Source of the DNA: Ruminococcus sp.
Lineage (GTDB): Bacteria; Bacillota_A; Clostridia; Oscillospirales; Acutalibacteraceae
Length of the DNA: 22,773 nt
NCBI GenBank assembly: GCA_017481395.1
Contig: JAFUPE010000003.1
Span: 1-22,773 of the forward strand
Direction: 5' to 3'
The notes under the pieces are model-generated. The model was not told the DNA's origin and did no database searches. It saw nothing but the letters and a program-made list of their open reading frames with translations. Below are positions 14,041 to 22,773 of the stretch, piece after piece. Position 1 is the stretch's first letter. Each line of letters begins with the position of its first letter. The position numbers were made by a program, and so were the translations under genes.

Positions 14041-14775
14041 TCAGAAGCCGTCGTTGTAATCGTCGGGGTTTAGCTGGCGTCGGTTTGTACGCTCGGGTCT
14101 TTCGGAAGGATTTCTCCTTTGTCTTGTGTTTTCGGCGTATCTTGCGGCTTTGGCAGGAGCCTTTTTCTTGTAGGGTCTGTAAAGAATTACAAATGTAAAA
14201 CCTGCAAGAGAAAGGAAAACAAGAACTAAACCGACAATAAGAAAGCCAACAATGCTGTCATTGCCTTTTGAGTTGTTATTCTGAATGCTTGCAAAGTTTT
14301 GTTTGCCTGCTACGGGGTCAGCCTCGAGGTCAAGCTTAATTGCCTGCCAGTCGTTTTCCTGAAAGTCCTGCTCGGCAGGAGTGTAAACTGGCTGAGGACT
14401 TACATAATCGGAGAAAGTAGAATCCTCATCGGGCTCAGTAGGCTCGGGGGGATTAGTATGCACAGTTGCGGTTGTGGGGTCGGTGACTGCGGTGGTTTCG
14501 GTGGTGCCTGTAGCCTCGCTTGAATATGGTTCGGTGTAGTCTGAGGGTGTTGTATCTACAGAACCGGTATCAACAGGGCCTGTAGGGTCGTAGGGGTCGG
14601 TGACTGCACCTGTGTCTATAGCGGTATCTGTGTAAACAGTAGCCTCTTCTGTGGCAAAAACATCTTCCGTTGGGGTTACAATATCTGCAGGTGTTGTTTC
14701 TGCAGATGCTGTAAACGAAAGGCAAGCAAAGAGAAGCAGAACAGAAAAAGTAACTGCCAATAACCTGATTTTCAT
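14041..14775 (-). CDS. Secreted Thr/Pro-rich single-pass membrane protein
   Basis: A 244-residue protein. A signal peptide (1-25, cleavage near ASA-E) is followed by an extracellular low-complexity region rich in Thr, Asp, Glu and Pro (about 26-135, with repeated TEPT/TDPT-like units), a short ordered-looking part (136-165), a transmembrane helix at about 174-198 (IVGFLIVGLVLVFL), and a basic cytoplasmic tail rich in Lys and Arg. The topology is like a cell-surface stalk with a C-terminal anchor. No enzymatic domain is recognised. It lies 27 bp after the PrsA-like gene and is probably cotranscribed with it. GGGAGG precedes the ATG. Function unknown. Confidence 0.75.
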   Translation of the reverse strand: MKIRLLAVTFSVLLLFACLSFTASAETTPADIVTPTEDVFATEEATVYTDTAIDTGAVTDPYDPTGPVDTGSVDTTPSDYTEPYSSEATGTTETTAVTDPTTATVHTNPPEPTEPDEDSTFSDYVSPQPVYTPAEQDFQENDWQAIKLDLEADPVAGKQNFASIQNNNSKGNDSIVGFLIVGLVLVFLSLAGFTFVILYRPYKKKAPAKAARYAENTRQRRNPSERPERTNRRQLNPDDYNDGF

Positions 14776-14802
14776 ATTATTACCTCCCTGATATTAAAAG
14801 GA

Positions 14803-15954
14803 TTAAAGGTCTTTTTCAAAAATTGCGGGGTTATATTTTTCGATAACTTTTTCGTTAATATCAACAACTACGTTTTCGGTAATGTCGTCAAGGTAATTGC
14901 TGAAATCCTCGGACTTTAGGGCCTGAAGTATAGTGTGGCGGTTGCCGTCGGCACTAAGGTATTCCTCGGCCTCGTTGTTAATATCGAATTTTGTGATAAA
15001 GTACATTACGGAAGTGTCGCCTGAGCCTACCTTAATGTAAGTAGCCTTACCCTCATCAAGACCCTTTAACGCCTTTAAAACCTCTTCGCCTAAGGCAGAG
15101 TTGTCGAGGATTTCAATGTTTTTAACAGTGGGGTCGTTGGTAAGGTTGTGAGCTTTAACGTATTTGTTTGCAATCTCGGTGTAGTCTTTGCCTGAGTTAA
15201 TAAGCTTTACGTAAGAGTCAAGCTCTGCTTTTACATCGTTAACAAGCTCGTCAGAATAGGGGTGATATACCTGCTGGCTGGTTTCCTCATCAATAGCGGT
15301 TTCGTAAAGGTTAACTATGAAGTATGCATAGCTTGTGTAGTTTTGAGTGAAATAATCGGTGATTTCCTTGTCGCTTACTTCTTCCTCGCCGCCCTTACCG
15401 TAAAGGTGGTCAAAAATCGCACTTTGCTTTACGCTTGCAAGATAAGATGAGGTAAAGAAGCTGTCAAAGGAAATGCCGTAGGGAGAAAGCATATCCTCGT
15501 AAGAAACAGCCTCGTAGCCCGATGCAACATAGTATTCGTAGTAGGGACCCAAGTACCAGTCTTCTTTTGCAAGCTGGCGAGCACTTTCTACCTGAGTTTT
15601 ATCAAGGGTAATGCCATACTCGGCAACCTTTTCGTCCAAAGCGGCAAGGTTTCTTGTGATGAGGTCAGCTTGGTCTTTAATCCAAGTTTCACAAAGAAGC
15701 TTTTCGCCTGTTTCGTCAAAGGTGGATGTGATGTCCAGAATAGAGGCGGTAGAGTCAAATTTGTCGCCTAAGCTTTCCTGCAGAATGCTGTAAGCTTCGT
15801 TATATGCTGAGAAAAGTGAGTAAAGATATACACCCTCGGCGTAGCTTACATTGTCGGTTTTGTAGCTGTAGTCAGGCTTTGAGCCACAGCCAGCCGCAGA
15901 AATAAGCATAATTGCCGCGAGTAAAATAGCAAAAATCTTTTTAAAATTATTCAT
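14803..15954 (-). CDS. PrsA/SurA-like foldase lipoprotein
   Basis: A 383-residue predicted lipoprotein with a signal peptide (1-22) and lipidated Cys23 in an AAGC box. A helical SurA_N-like region (about 50-200) is followed by a domain (about 205-360) whose closing part (LGEEVLKALKGLDEGKATYIKVG, then VMYFITKF) resembles the C-terminal half of a parvulin-type peptidyl-prolyl isomerase. The usual parvulin N-terminal motifs are not clear, so enzymatic activity is uncertain. Foldases of this type help secreted proteins fold outside the membrane and often lie next to mfd in Clostridia. I choose the ATG at 15954 because a long signal peptide and GAAAGGGG then follow correctly; an ATG 48 bases upstream lies beyond the ribosome-binding site. 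Confidence 0.8.
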   Translation of the reverse strand: MNNFKKIFAILLAAIMLISAAGCGSKPDYSYKTDNVSYAEGVYLYSLFSAYNEAYSILQESLGDKFDSTASILDITSTFDETGEKLLCETWIKDQADLITRNLAALDEKVAEYGITLDKTQVESARQLAKEDWYLGPYYEYYVASGYEAVSYEDMLSPYGISFDSFFTSSYLASVKQSAIFDHLYGKGGEEEVSDKEITDYFTQNYTSYAYFIVNLYETAIDEETSQQVYHPYSDELVNDVKAELDSYVKLINSGKDYTEIANKYVKAHNLTNDPTVKNIEILDNSALGEEVLKALKGLDEGKATYIKVGSGDTSVMYFITKFDINNEAEEYLSADGNRHTILQALKSEDFSNYLDDITENVVVDINEKVIEKYNPAIFEKDL

Positions 15955-16007
15955 CGGGAAGCCCCTTTCAACGCTGATTAAAAGCAAATTAAAATAAATC
16001 ACCCTAA

Positions 16008-16036
16008 ATTATACACAAATCTGCAGAAAAATTCAA
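16008..16036 (-). promoter_or_regulatory. Promoter of the foldase/membrane-protein pair
   Basis: Leftward TTGAAT (16031-16036) and perfect TATAAT (16008-16013) have a 17-bp spacer, 54 bp before the ATG at 15954. The two genes can therefore be transcribed separately from mfd. Confidence 0.72.
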
Positions 16037-16078
16037 TATAAATAAGAAAATAAACAGAATTTTCAGCAAACGTTCATA

Positions 16079-19000
16079 TTAGTATATATTGGTTTTAAAT
16101 ACGCTTCTTAGTGCACTTAAGGGGTCAAGCTTGCTCTTAAGCTTAACTGAAACGTACGGCTTTGAGCCGGCACTTAGCAGTGCATTGCCTTTTTGTTCAC
16201 ATATAAGGTTGATGATTTCCGGGCTTTTTATGTCTTTGACATACAAAAGCACGTTTGTGTCGTTTTGCTTTATTTCGTAAATCCCCATATCGGCGGCTTT
16301 GTTTCGGATTAAAGCAATTTCAATAAGCCCCATAACGGACTTAGGAATATCGCCGAAACGGTCGATAAGCTCATCGATAACATCCTCGGCATCTTCTTTT
16401 GTGCGGATGTCGGCAATAAGCTTGTAAACGTCAAGGCGTAGGGTAAGGCTTTCGATGTAGCTTTCGGGAATATGTGCGGCAAGGGAAATATCGACTAAGC
16501 AGTCTTTGTCTTCACGCTGAGTGGGGAGCTCGCCTTTTTCTTCCTTAACAGCATCGCCTAAAAGCTTTAAGTACATATCGTAGCCTACGTCTTCCATGTG
16601 ACCATGCTGTTGAGCACCTAAAATGTTGCCTGCACCTCTAAGCTCTAAATCTCGCATGGCGATTTTAAAGCCCGAGCCAAACTCTGTAAATTCTCTTATA
16701 GCAGTCAGACGTTTCTGAGAAATTTCTGAAAGGACCTTTGCTTTTGTAAACGTAAGGTATGCGTAGGCTCGGCGGTTTGAGCGACCTATTCTGCCTCTAA
16801 GCTGATGAAGCTGAGACAGTCCGAATCGGTCGGCATTTTCGATAACAAGGGTGTTTGCGTTTGAAATGTCTACGCCTGTTTCGATAATGGTTGTACATAC
16901 CAAAACGTCGATTTTCTGCTCAAGCATATCGCCCCAGACTTTTGAGAGCTGCTGTTCGGTCATTTTGCCGTGACCGACGCCGATTCTTGCCTCGGGAATC
17001 TGTGAGCCCAGGCGTGCGGCTTTTGCCTCAATAGATTCAACGTTGTTGTGAAGGTAGAATACCTGACCTCCGCGTCTTAGCTCTCGGCGGATAGCCTCGT
17101 TAATAACGGACTGTTCGTGCTCAAGCACATAAGTCTGAACGGGATAGCGGTTCTGGGGAGCTTCTTCTAAAACCGACATATCGCGGATTCCACTCATCGC
17201 CATGTTAAGAGTACGGGGGATAGGTGTGGCAGAAAGGGTAAGCACGTCGACGTTTGGATAAGCTTCTTTAAGTCTTTCTTTTTGTGCAACGCCGAAACGC
17301 TGTTCTTCGTCGATAATAACAAGTCCTAAATCTCTAAACTCTACGTCTTTCTGAACCAAGCGGTGAGTACCTACCACAAGGTCGATTTCGCCACGCTTGA
17401 GCTGTTTTAAGATTTCTGCCTGCTGTTCTTTATTTCTGAAACGGCTTAGAAGCTGTACCCTTATTGGATAGCCCTCAAATCGTTTGATTATGGTCTGAAA
17501 ATGCTGCCAAGCAAGAATCGTTGTAGGGCAGAGAAGAGCACATTGCTTTGAATCGGAAACGCACTTGAAGGCGGCACGCAAGGCAACCTCGGTTTTACCA
17601 AAGCCTACGTCACCACACAAGAGTCTGTCCATAGGTGCAGTTCTTTCCATGTCGCCCTTGATTTCATCACTGCACCTAAGCTGGTCGGGGGTTTCGCTGT
17701 AATCAAATCGAGCCTCAAAATCTCTCTGCCATTCACTGTCCTCAGAAAATGCGTGACCTTTAGCCTGCATTCGCTTGGTGTAAAGGGCAATAAGCTCTTT
17801 TGCCATATCCTTGACGGCTTTTTTTACTCTGGATTTGGTTTTCTGGAAGTCTCCCGAGCCTAGGCGATTAAGCTTAACTGCTGAATTTTCCTTGGGACCG
17901 ATGTACTTTGCTACCAAGTCAAGCTGAGTAACAGGTACATAAAGCACGTCGCCCTTTGCGTAAGAAATTTTGATGTAATCTTTTACAATGCCATGAGAGT
18001 CCAGCTTCTGTATTCCGCCGAAAATGCCCACGCCATGAATGGTGTGCACCACGTAGTCGCCTGCTGAGAGCTCTGAAAGACTGTAAATTGCCTGACCGTC
18101 TTTTGGGAGTTTGTGCTTCTTTTGCAGTTTCACCTGAGTTGTGCTCTGGGTAAATAGCATAAACTTTTCATCAAAAATTTCAATGCCGCCTGAAAGTATG
18201 CCCTCGGTTACGTGAATATAGCCATTTGTAAGAGTTTCGCCGTCTTTCCAGATAATAGCTTTTTTGCCCTGCTCGCGAAGAAGGTCGGTAACATTGTCAC
18301 AGGCTTTTTTTGTAGGGCAAAGTAGCACCACCGCACATTTGTCGGCATCACTTGAGTTAAGGTCAGAAACTAAGGTTGCTATCTGACCGCTGAAAGGCGG
18401 CAGCAGTCTTAAATTAAAATTAGCGAGAGCCTTTAAGGGAAGCTCGTAACTGCCATGAGCGAAGTTGTCAAGATACACAAGTCGTATATGTGAGAGCATT
18501 TCTACAGAATTTTCCCAGCTTATGCTGTAGGTGTCAAAGCCGCGGCAAAGCACGCCCTCAGCGAAATATTCGGGCATATCCTGCGAAAATCTGAATTCGG
18601 TACCTGTCATTCTGTCTTTAACGGCGGTATGCTCTGAAATAAATCCGATAAAGGAGTCGTCGATATAATCGTAGAGGGTGGCAGTTTCTTCATATACAAG
18701 ATGGATGAATTTGTCTTTGTTTGAAAGGTAAAGCCCCTGACGGACAGCATCAGCCTCTGAGTAAAGAACCTCTTTCGCTTTTTTTGTTGAGTCGGCTCTG
18801 AGGTACGAGGCTTTCTTTTCTATTTTTTTGGCAAGCTCTTCTCTATCGCTGATAATTACTTCTGATGAGGGGCATAGGGTAACGCTATCTGCCGAGTCGG
18901 TACGCCTTTGGGTAGAAATGTCGAAGTAGCTTAAGGAGTCTACCTCGTCGCCCCAAAACTCTGCTCGCACGGGATTTTCGCCGCCGGGTGGGAAAAAGTC

Positions 19001-19534
19001 TAAAATACCACCTCTGAGGGAAAACTGACCCTCGCCCTCTATGGCGTCACATCTTTCATACCCCAATAATGTCAGAGCCTTTACACAGGAATCTATAGAA
19101 ATAGTTTTGCCTACACGTATGTTAAGGGTTGCATCTGCCAAGGCATATTGAGGTATAGTAAGCTGTGCGGCGGCATCAGGGCAGGTAATTACACCGTCGC
19201 ATTCTTCGGTAAGAAGACTCATCAGCACGCCAAGGCGTTTTCTTTCGTCATCGTGGGAAACACCGCTTACGTTTTGAAAGGTAAAGTCGCGATATGGGTA
19301 GAAAAGCACGTTCATACCCATTGCCCTAAGGTCGTCACATAGGGTGTTTGCTTCGCGTTCGTCGGCACATATACAGAAAGCTTTCGAACTTTTCTCTTTG
19401 CAAAGGCTATAAATAACGCTTGCCTTGTGAACGCTTGATAATCCTGTGGCACCAACGGAACAGGGCTTGCTTAAGGCAGAGCTGAGTTCCTTATAGGGCT
19501 TTAGTTTTTTAAATAAGTCGAAAATAAATTCCAT
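16079..19534 (-). CDS. mfd: Transcription-repair coupling factor Mfd
   Basis: A 1151-residue Mfd, the usual length. The protein displaces RNA polymerase stalled at DNA lesions and recruits UvrA for repair. Domains in order: UvrB-like N-terminal module (about 1-330), a RNA-polymerase-interacting domain around 490-545 starting at [15 protein letters not shown], then the RecG-like translocase with Walker [10 protein letters not shown] (641-649), DEEQRFG (742-748), SATPIPRT (768-775), [10 protein letters not shown] (881-890) and [10 protein letters not shown] (911-920). The TRCF C-terminal domain follows. Motifs are intact. The start has TCCTCC (GGAGGA in the transcript) just upstream. It stands between pth and the foldase operon, all leftward. 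Confidence 0.97.
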   Translation of the reverse strand: MEFIFDLFKKLKPYKELSSALSKPCSVGATGLSSVHKASVIYSLCKEKSSKAFCICADEREANTLCDDLRAMGMNVLFYPYRDFTFQNVSGVSHDDERKRLGVLMSLLTEECDGVITCPDAAAQLTIPQYALADATLNIRVGKTISIDSCVKALTLLGYERCDAIEGEGQFSLRGGILDFFPPGGENPVRAEFWGDEVDSLSYFDISTQRRTDSADSVTLCPSSEVIISDREELAKKIEKKASYLRADSTKKAKEVLYSEADAVRQGLYLSNKDKFIHLVYEETATLYDYIDDSFIGFISEHTAVKDRMTGTEFRFSQDMPEYFAEGVLCRGFDTYSISWENSVEMLSHIRLVYLDNFAHGSYELPLKALANFNLRLLPPFSGQIATLVSDLNSSDADKCAVVLLCPTKKACDNVTDLLREQGKKAIIWKDGETLTNGYIHVTEGILSGGIEIFDEKFMLFTQSTTQVKLQKKHKLPKDGQAIYSLSELSAGDYVVHTIHGVGIFGGIQKLDSHGIVKDYIKISYAKGDVLYVPVTQLDLVAKYIGPKENSAVKLNRLGSGDFQKTKSRVKKAVKDMAKELIALYTKRMQAKGHAFSEDSEWQRDFEARFDYSETPDQLRCSDEIKGDMERTAPMDRLLCGDVGFGKTEVALRAAFKCVSDSKQCALLCPTTILAWQHFQTIIKRFEGYPIRVQLLSRFRNKEQQAEILKQLKRGEIDLVVGTHRLVQKDVEFRDLGLVIIDEEQRFGVAQKERLKEAYPNVDVLTLSATPIPRTLNMAMSGIRDMSVLEEAPQNRYPVQTYVLEHEQSVINEAIRRELRRGGQVFYLHNNVESIEAKAARLGSQIPEARIGVGHGKMTEQQLSKVWGDMLEQKIDVLVCTTIIETGVDISNANTLVIENADRFGLSQLHQLRGRIGRSNRRAYAYLTFTKAKVLSEISQKRLTAIREFTEFGSGFKIAMRDLELRGAGNILGAQQHGHMEDVGYDMYLKLLGDAVKEEKGELPTQREDKDCLVDISLAAHIPESYIESLTLRLDVYKLIADIRTKEDAEDVIDELIDRFGDIPKSVMGLIEIALIRNKAADMGIYEIKQNDTNVLLYVKDIKSPEIINLICEQKGNALLSAGSKPYVSVKLKSKLDPLSALRSVFKTNIY

Positions 19535-19554
19535 ATTTCCTCCAAAGGGTAACG

Positions 19555-19588
19555 GCTCGCAATTAGTTACCCATAGGGTATTGCGAGC
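19555..19588. other. Hairpin in the pth-mfd spacer
   Basis: GCTCGCAAT (19555-19563) pairs with ATTGCGAGC (19580-19588). GGGTAAC/GTTACCC arms interlock with it, so two alternative foldings are possible. It lies about 20 bp upstream of the mfd start codon in the leftward transcript and might affect expression. No T-run follows. Confidence 0.4.
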
Positions 19589-19600
19589 TGAAGTATATCA

Positions 19601-19673
19601 GTAGGGGCGGATATTAGCCGCCCGCAAAATTATTAAAAATTACGGGTTTCGGGCGATTGATAATCGCCCCTAC
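19601..19673. repeat. Palindromic intergenic repeat element
   Basis: An imperfect inverted repeat: GTAGGGGCG... (19601-19624) and its partner ...CGCCCCTAC (19650-19673), with 24-bp arms around a 25-bp AT-rich centre. This motif is common as a dispersed REP/MITE-like element in Clostridia, to my recollection. It lies in the pth-mfd spacer. Confidence 0.6.
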
Positions 19674-19688
19674 AGTAGGTTTAAAACT

Positions 19689-20282
19689 TTAATTAAACCG
19701 TTGCATTGCAAGGTCGGTTTTGCCGTCAACAATAAGTGCGGCAGACTCGGCAGCATTGTCCAGAACCTCGTTTAAGGTTTTCATATCTTCCTTTGAAAAC
19801 TTAGATAGCACCCAGTCCTTAAGGTCATAATCGGGATGAGGCTTTTTGCCAATGCCGATTTTAACCCTGGGGAACTTGTCAGAACCGCTTAAGTAGATGA
19901 TATTTTTCATGCCGTTTTGACCGCCGTCGGAGCCACTTCGTCTGATTCTGATTCTGCCCACGTCAAGGGATATATCATCAAACATTATAATAACGTTCTC
20001 GGGGGGGATTTTGTAGAAATTCATAGCCTCAACAACAGCCTGACCCGAAAGATTCATAAATGTTGAAGGTTTCATCAGAAGACAGCGATGCCCCGAAATA
20101 GTACACTCGCCTGTGGTGGATTTAAAGCGGATTTTGGCGAGTCTGCAGTTCTCTTTTTCTGCAAGGCGGTCAATAGCCATAAAACCGCAATTGTGGCGGG
20201 TATTTTCGTACTGCTTGCCGGGGTTGCCCAGACCTACAATAATATATTCTATTGAAGATGAAAATTTGGATTTGCCGAACAT
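19689..20282 (-). CDS. pth: Peptidyl-tRNA hydrolase
   Basis: A 197-residue bacterial Pth1, which releases peptides from peptidyl-tRNAs dropped by ribosomes. Motifs are GLGNPGKQY (18-26), NTRHNCGF with the catalytic His30 (27-34), KPSTFMNLSG, a DDISLD segment and GSDGGQNGMKNI. A nine-residue N-terminal extension (MFGKSKFSS) precedes the conserved start, giving a slightly long protein. The ribosome-binding site GAAAGG lies eight bases before the ATG. It follows prs in the same direction, matching a widespread prs-pth order in Firmicutes. Nothing is truncated. Confidence 0.95.
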   Translation of the reverse strand: MFGKSKFSSSIEYIIVGLGNPGKQYENTRHNCGFMAIDRLAEKENCRLAKIRFKSTTGECTISGHRCLLMKPSTFMNLSGQAVVEAMNFYKIPPENVIIMFDDISLDVGRIRIRRSGSDGGQNGMKNIIYLSGSDKFPRVKIGIGKKPHPDYDLKDWVLSKFSKEDMKTLNEVLDNAAESAALIVDGKTDLAMQRFN

Positions 20283-20308
20283 AATATTTACCTTTCAAGG
20301 GAAAATAT

Positions 20309-20338
20309 CGGCGGCTCTGACATTAGTCTAAGCCGCCG
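20309..20338 (-). terminator. Weak terminator or attenuator hairpin between prs and pth
   Basis: CGGCGGCT pairs with AGCCGCCG in a perfect 8-bp stem (20309-20316 with 20331-20338), 19 bp after the prs stop. In the leftward transcript it is followed by AUAUUUUCCC, a poor U-tract, so partial termination is likelier than full stop. A better T-run lies on the opposite strand. Confidence 0.4.
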
Positions 20339-20357
20339 TTGAGTTTGTTTTTTTAAA

Positions 20358-21314
20358 TTAAGTAAAGAGGGGAGAAACGGGCTTGTCAGCGAAGATTCTC
20401 TCAATAGCTTCTGCAAATACAGGAGCAACGGGAAGTACAGTGTACTTGTCAAGCATATTTTCCTCGGGAACGGGAACTGTGTCAAGAAGGATAAGTTCCT
20501 TGATAACAGAGTTCTTGATTCTCTCTGTAGCGGGACCTGAAAGAACTGCATGAGTAGCACAAGCATAAACCTCAAGAGCACCATTGTCGATAACAGCCTG
20601 AGCAGCATTGCAAAGTGTACCTGCTGTGTCAATCATATCGTCAACAAGGATTACCTTTTTGCCTTTAATTTCGCCGATGATGTTCATAACCTCAGAAACG
20701 TTAGCCTTGGGTCTGCGTTTGTCGATAATTGCAAGGGGGCAGCCGATCTTTGCAGCAAAGTTTCTGGAACGTGTAACAGAGCCAAGGTCAGGAGAAACAA
20801 CAACAAAACCCTCAGGGTCTTTGCCGATTTTCTTCTTCATGTGGTTAGCAAGCATAGGAGCACCGAAAAGGTGGTCAACGGGAATGTCAAAGAAGCCCTG
20901 AATCTGGTTAGCGTGAAGGTCCATTGTAAGAACTCTGTCAGCGCCTGCAGCAGTAATAAGGTCAGCACAAAGCTTAGCTGAAATCGGATCTCTTGCCTTT
21001 GCTTTTCTGTCCTGACGAGCGTAGCCGAAGTAGGGCATTACAGCGGTAATGCTTGCAGCAGATGCACGCTTTAAAGCGTCAATCATAATAAGCATTTCCA
21101 TAAGGTTGTCGTTAACAGGTGTACATGTAGACTGAATTACAAAGCACTCGCTACCACGAACAGATTCGTGAAGAGAAACGGAAATCTCGCCGTCGCTGAA
21201 CTTTGTGCAGCTACTCTTACCTAAAGGTAAACCGAGGCAGCCTGCAACACCCTGAGCAACACTGGGATTTGAGTTACCTGAGAAAATCTTAATGTCCTTA
21301 CCGTGAAAAATCAT
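20358..21314 (-). CDS. prs: Ribose-phosphate pyrophosphokinase
   Basis: A 318-residue PRPP synthetase making the precursor for nucleotides, histidine and tryptophan. Visible motifs are the N-terminal FSGNSNPSVAQ (11-21), FSDGEISV, the catalytic flexible loop YFGYARQDRKAKARDPISAK (95-114), the metal-binding LHANQIQGFFD (133-143), and the PRPP-binding signature VILVDDMIDTAGTL (221-234). Length and motifs are standard for class I enzymes. It is expressed leftward after the GlmU-like gene, with a 54-bp gap and its own AAGGGG site. Confidence 0.96.
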   Translation of the reverse strand: MIFHGKDIKIFSGNSNPSVAQGVAGCLGLPLGKSSCTKFSDGEISVSLHESVRGSECFVIQSTCTPVNDNLMEMLIMIDALKRASAASITAVMPYFGYARQDRKAKARDPISAKLCADLITAAGADRVLTMDLHANQIQGFFDIPVDHLFGAPMLANHMKKKIGKDPEGFVVVSPDLGSVTRSRNFAAKIGCPLAIIDKRRPKANVSEVMNIIGEIKGKKVILVDDMIDTAGTLCNAAQAVIDNGALEVYACATHAVLSGPATERIKNSVIKELILLDTVPVPEENMLDKYTVLPVAPVFAEAIERIFADKPVSPLFT

Positions 21315-21368
21315 TTGTTTATTCCCCTTTATATAAAATAATAAAGTTTTGCAAAAATAATATGTTTT

Positions 21369-22118
21369 TTATGCGCCGTAGCCTTTAGCCTTGGCAATTT
21401 CCTCCAAGCCCTTTAACTGCTGGGGGTCATTTGCGCCAAGCACTGTGTCGGGATTTTCGGCAATATATACTGAAACACGCTTGCCGTCAGATTTAAGAAT
21501 CTTTAAAGCATCGGGCAGGTAGTATTCCTTGGCGTTGTTATTAGCTGTGATTCTGTCAAGAACCGACAGAAGTCCAACGGTGTCAAACCAGTAGCCGCCT
21601 GAGTTGATTTCCTTAATCTTAAGGGTGTCCTCGTCGGCATCCTTCTGCTCAACAATAGCTTTCAAAGAGCCGTCGGCTTCTCTGGTAATTCTGCCGTAAC
21701 CCTGAGGGTCATCAATAACCGCAGAAATAACTGTGGCAAAAGCCTCGGTCTTTACATGCTCGTCGTAAGCCTTGCGGATAGTGTCGGCATCCATAAAAGG
21801 AGCATCACCGCCTAAAATTACAACAGAGCCTTTGTTTTCATTTAAAAAGTCTTTAGCCATCATAACCGCGTGGCCTGTACCAAGTCTTTCTGCCTGATAT
21901 GCGGTAGCTACATCATATGGAAGTGTGGCGAGGTAATCGTCTATGTACTCCTTAGCAAAGCCTTTGATAACACAGATATTATTAACACCTGCAGCTTTAA
22001 GAGCATCAATAACCCACTGAAGCATAGGTTTTTCTAAAACCTCACAAAGAGTTTTGGGCTTAAGGCTTTTCATACGTTTGCCTTCGCCGCCTGCAAGGAT
22101 AAGTGCACATTTCTGCAT
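21369..22118 (-). CDS. GlmU-like UDP-GlcNAc pyrophosphorylase domain protein
   Basis: A 249-residue nucleotidyltransferase with the GlmU N-terminal signatures: LAGGEGKRMKS (8-18), PKTLCEVLEKPM (21-32), QAERLGTGHAV (75-85), GGDAP (103-107), GYGRITREADG and IVEQKDA (140-161), and EINSGGYWF followed by NNNAKEYYLPDAL. It would make UDP-GlcNAc from UTP and GlcNAc-1-P for peptidoglycan. Canonical GlmU is about 455 residues with a C-terminal left-handed beta-helix acetyltransferase. This domain is absent here and the stop is clean, so the acetylation step must be done by another protein, or the enzyme acts on another sugar phosphate. It starts at ATG with GGGAG nine bases before and lies upstream of prs as glmU does in many Firmicutes. 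Confidence 0.85.
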   Translation of the reverse strand: MQKCALILAGGEGKRMKSLKPKTLCEVLEKPMLQWVIDALKAAGVNNICVIKGFAKEYIDDYLATLPYDVATAYQAERLGTGHAVMMAKDFLNENKGSVVILGGDAPFMDADTIRKAYDEHVKTEAFATVISAVIDDPQGYGRITREADGSLKAIVEQKDADEDTLKIKEINSGGYWFDTVGLLSVLDRITANNNAKEYYLPDALKILKSDGKRVSVYIAENPDTVLGANDPQQLKGLEEIAKAKGYGA

Positions 22119-22192
22119 AAATCACAACTCCCTGTTGATTATTATAAATGAAAACACTTTGCAAAAAGCCAAGCGTAATAACAGATACTAAC

Positions 22193-22220
22193 ATTATCGC
22201 ATAAAAATTGGATTTTTCAA
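22193..22220 (-). promoter_or_regulatory. Promoter of the GlmU-like gene, prs and pth
   Basis: In the leftward direction TTGAAA (22215-22220) and GATAAT (22193-22198) are separated by 16 bp, about 75 bp before the ATG at 22118. It probably drives the operon GlmU-like gene, prs, pth and perhaps mfd. Confidence 0.6.
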
Positions 22221-22324
22221 GGTGAAATGTATACTTTTTTTGATTTTTGTTATAGATAAACAAATTGTTACGATTAAATTCTAAATATTGGTTACATTTT
22301 TTGTCAAAATAGTTTCAAAAAAAT

Positions 22325-22354
22325 GTGGCATTTTCGAAGTTTATTTGTTATAAT
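22325..22354 (+). promoter_or_regulatory. Promoter of ppdK
   Basis: A perfect TATAAT (22349-22354) is preceded by GTGGCA (22325-22330; four of six consensus matches) with an 18-bp spacer. The start codon lies 110 bp downstream, giving a leader of about 100 bases. Confidence 0.6.
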
Positions 22355-22463
22355 AACTTTTAGGCATGAGTAGGCGGGGGATTCCGCCGTAAATGCGAGG
22401 CAGTTTCATACTTACTTACACTGCCGTTTAATACACATATTATTTTAATTGGAGGTTTTTCAA

Positions 22464-22773
22464 ATGAGCCACAAGTATGTTTACCTCTTCTCAGAGGGTA
22501 ACGCAACAATGCGTGAGATTCTTGGCGGTAAGGGTGCTAACCTTGCAGAGATGACTTCTCTCGGTCTTCCCGTTCCCCAGGGCTTCACAATTTCCACAGA
22601 GGCTTGCACACAGTACTACGAGGATGGTCGCAAGATTAACGACGAGATTCAGGCACAGATTATGGAGTACATCGTAAAGATGGAAGAGATCACCGGCAAG
22701 AAGTTCGGCGATCTTGAGAATCCCCTTCTCGTTTCCGTTCGTTCCGGTGCTCGTGCTTCTATGCCCGGTATGA
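22464..22773 (+). CDS. ppdK: Pyruvate phosphate dikinase, 5' part (cut by window end)
   Basis: The first 103 codons of PPDK, which interconverts pyruvate, ATP and phosphate with PEP, AMP and pyrophosphate; in anaerobes it commonly serves glycolysis. Recognisable are the N-terminal [20 protein letters not shown] (about 7-26), [16 protein letters not shown] (33-48), and the nucleotide-binding part ending [14 protein letters not shown] at the window edge. Family length is about 875-900 residues, so most lies beyond the window. GGAGG precedes ATG 22464 by about eight bases. Codon choice is regular (C-rich third positions) compared with the particle genes, consistent with high expression. Confidence 0.95.
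   Translation, partial: MSHKYVYLFSEGNATMREILGGKGANLAEMTSLGLPVPQGFTISTEACTQYYEDGRKINDEIQAQIMEYIVKMEEITGKKFGDLENPLLVSVRSGARASMPGM

Larger units (their letters stand above)
22119..22463. other. Divergent promoter region between the GlmU-like gene and ppdK
   Basis: This 345-bp AT-rich spacer holds one promoter in each direction (22193-22220 leftward, 22325-22354 rightward). The ppdK leader is about 100 bases long, with a GGCGG/CCGCC hairpin near 22373-22388 and possible pairing of GGCAG with CTGCC (22400-22425). No ORF with a ribosome-binding site was found in it. Confidence 0.6.

Noticed and set aside
20288..20632. Leu-rich minus-strand ORF near prs
   Set aside because: It is an alternative frame of prs, and its Leu-rich composition is a frame artefact. 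The prs frame has all PRPP synthetase motifs.

Overview
The window looks like chromosomal DNA of a low-GC Gram-positive of the class Clostridia, most likely a gut Oscillospiraceae/Ruminococcaceae relative. This rests on protein character, strong GGAGG ribosome-binding sites, frequent TTG/GTG starts, the mfd / pth / prs / GlmU-like / ppdK neighbourhood and a GTAGGGGCG...CGCCCCTAC palindromic repeat. The taxonomic call is inference.

Left flank (1-2870): a 207-bp-period repeat carrying strong terminator hairpins (1-260), an amidohydrolase-2 family metal hydrolase (378-1172), a small lipoprotein (1233-1643) with its own promoter and terminator, and a leftward secreted CE4 polysaccharide deacetylase (1956-2747) whose ribosome-binding site lies in a 7-bp hairpin.

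Centre (2954-13971): seventeen tightly packed rightward genes in about 11 kb. They read as a phage head module (small and large terminase, portal, prohead protease with scaffold, decoration protein, HK97-fold capsid, three connector/neck genes) joined directly to a baseplate module (LysM protein, gpD/XkdQ-like hub, gpV/gp45-like spike, gp25-like wedge, gpJ/gp47-like wedge, gpI/DUF2313-like wedge, short fibre). Between the neck and the LysM gene, where a contractile-tail phage carries sheath, tube, chaperones and a long tape-measure gene, there is only a 42-codon ORF. No integrase, repressor, replication, holin or endolysin gene is present and no attachment repeats are visible. All reading frames are open and the terminase catalytic residues are intact. 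The cluster therefore looks like a maintained, domesticated particle (gene-transfer-agent-like, PBSX-like, or a new tail-less or very short-tailed device) rather than a live or decaying prophage. This is the most interesting content of the window.

Right flank (14041-22773): a leftward secreted single-pass Thr/Pro-rich membrane protein and a PrsA/SurA-like lipoprotein sharing a promoter, then mfd, pth, prs and a short GlmU-like uridylyltransferase, all leftward. A 345-bp divergent promoter region follows, then the start of ppdK on the plus strand, cut by the window end. The flanks are ordinary housekeeping genes, so the particle cluster sits in a stable chromosomal location.
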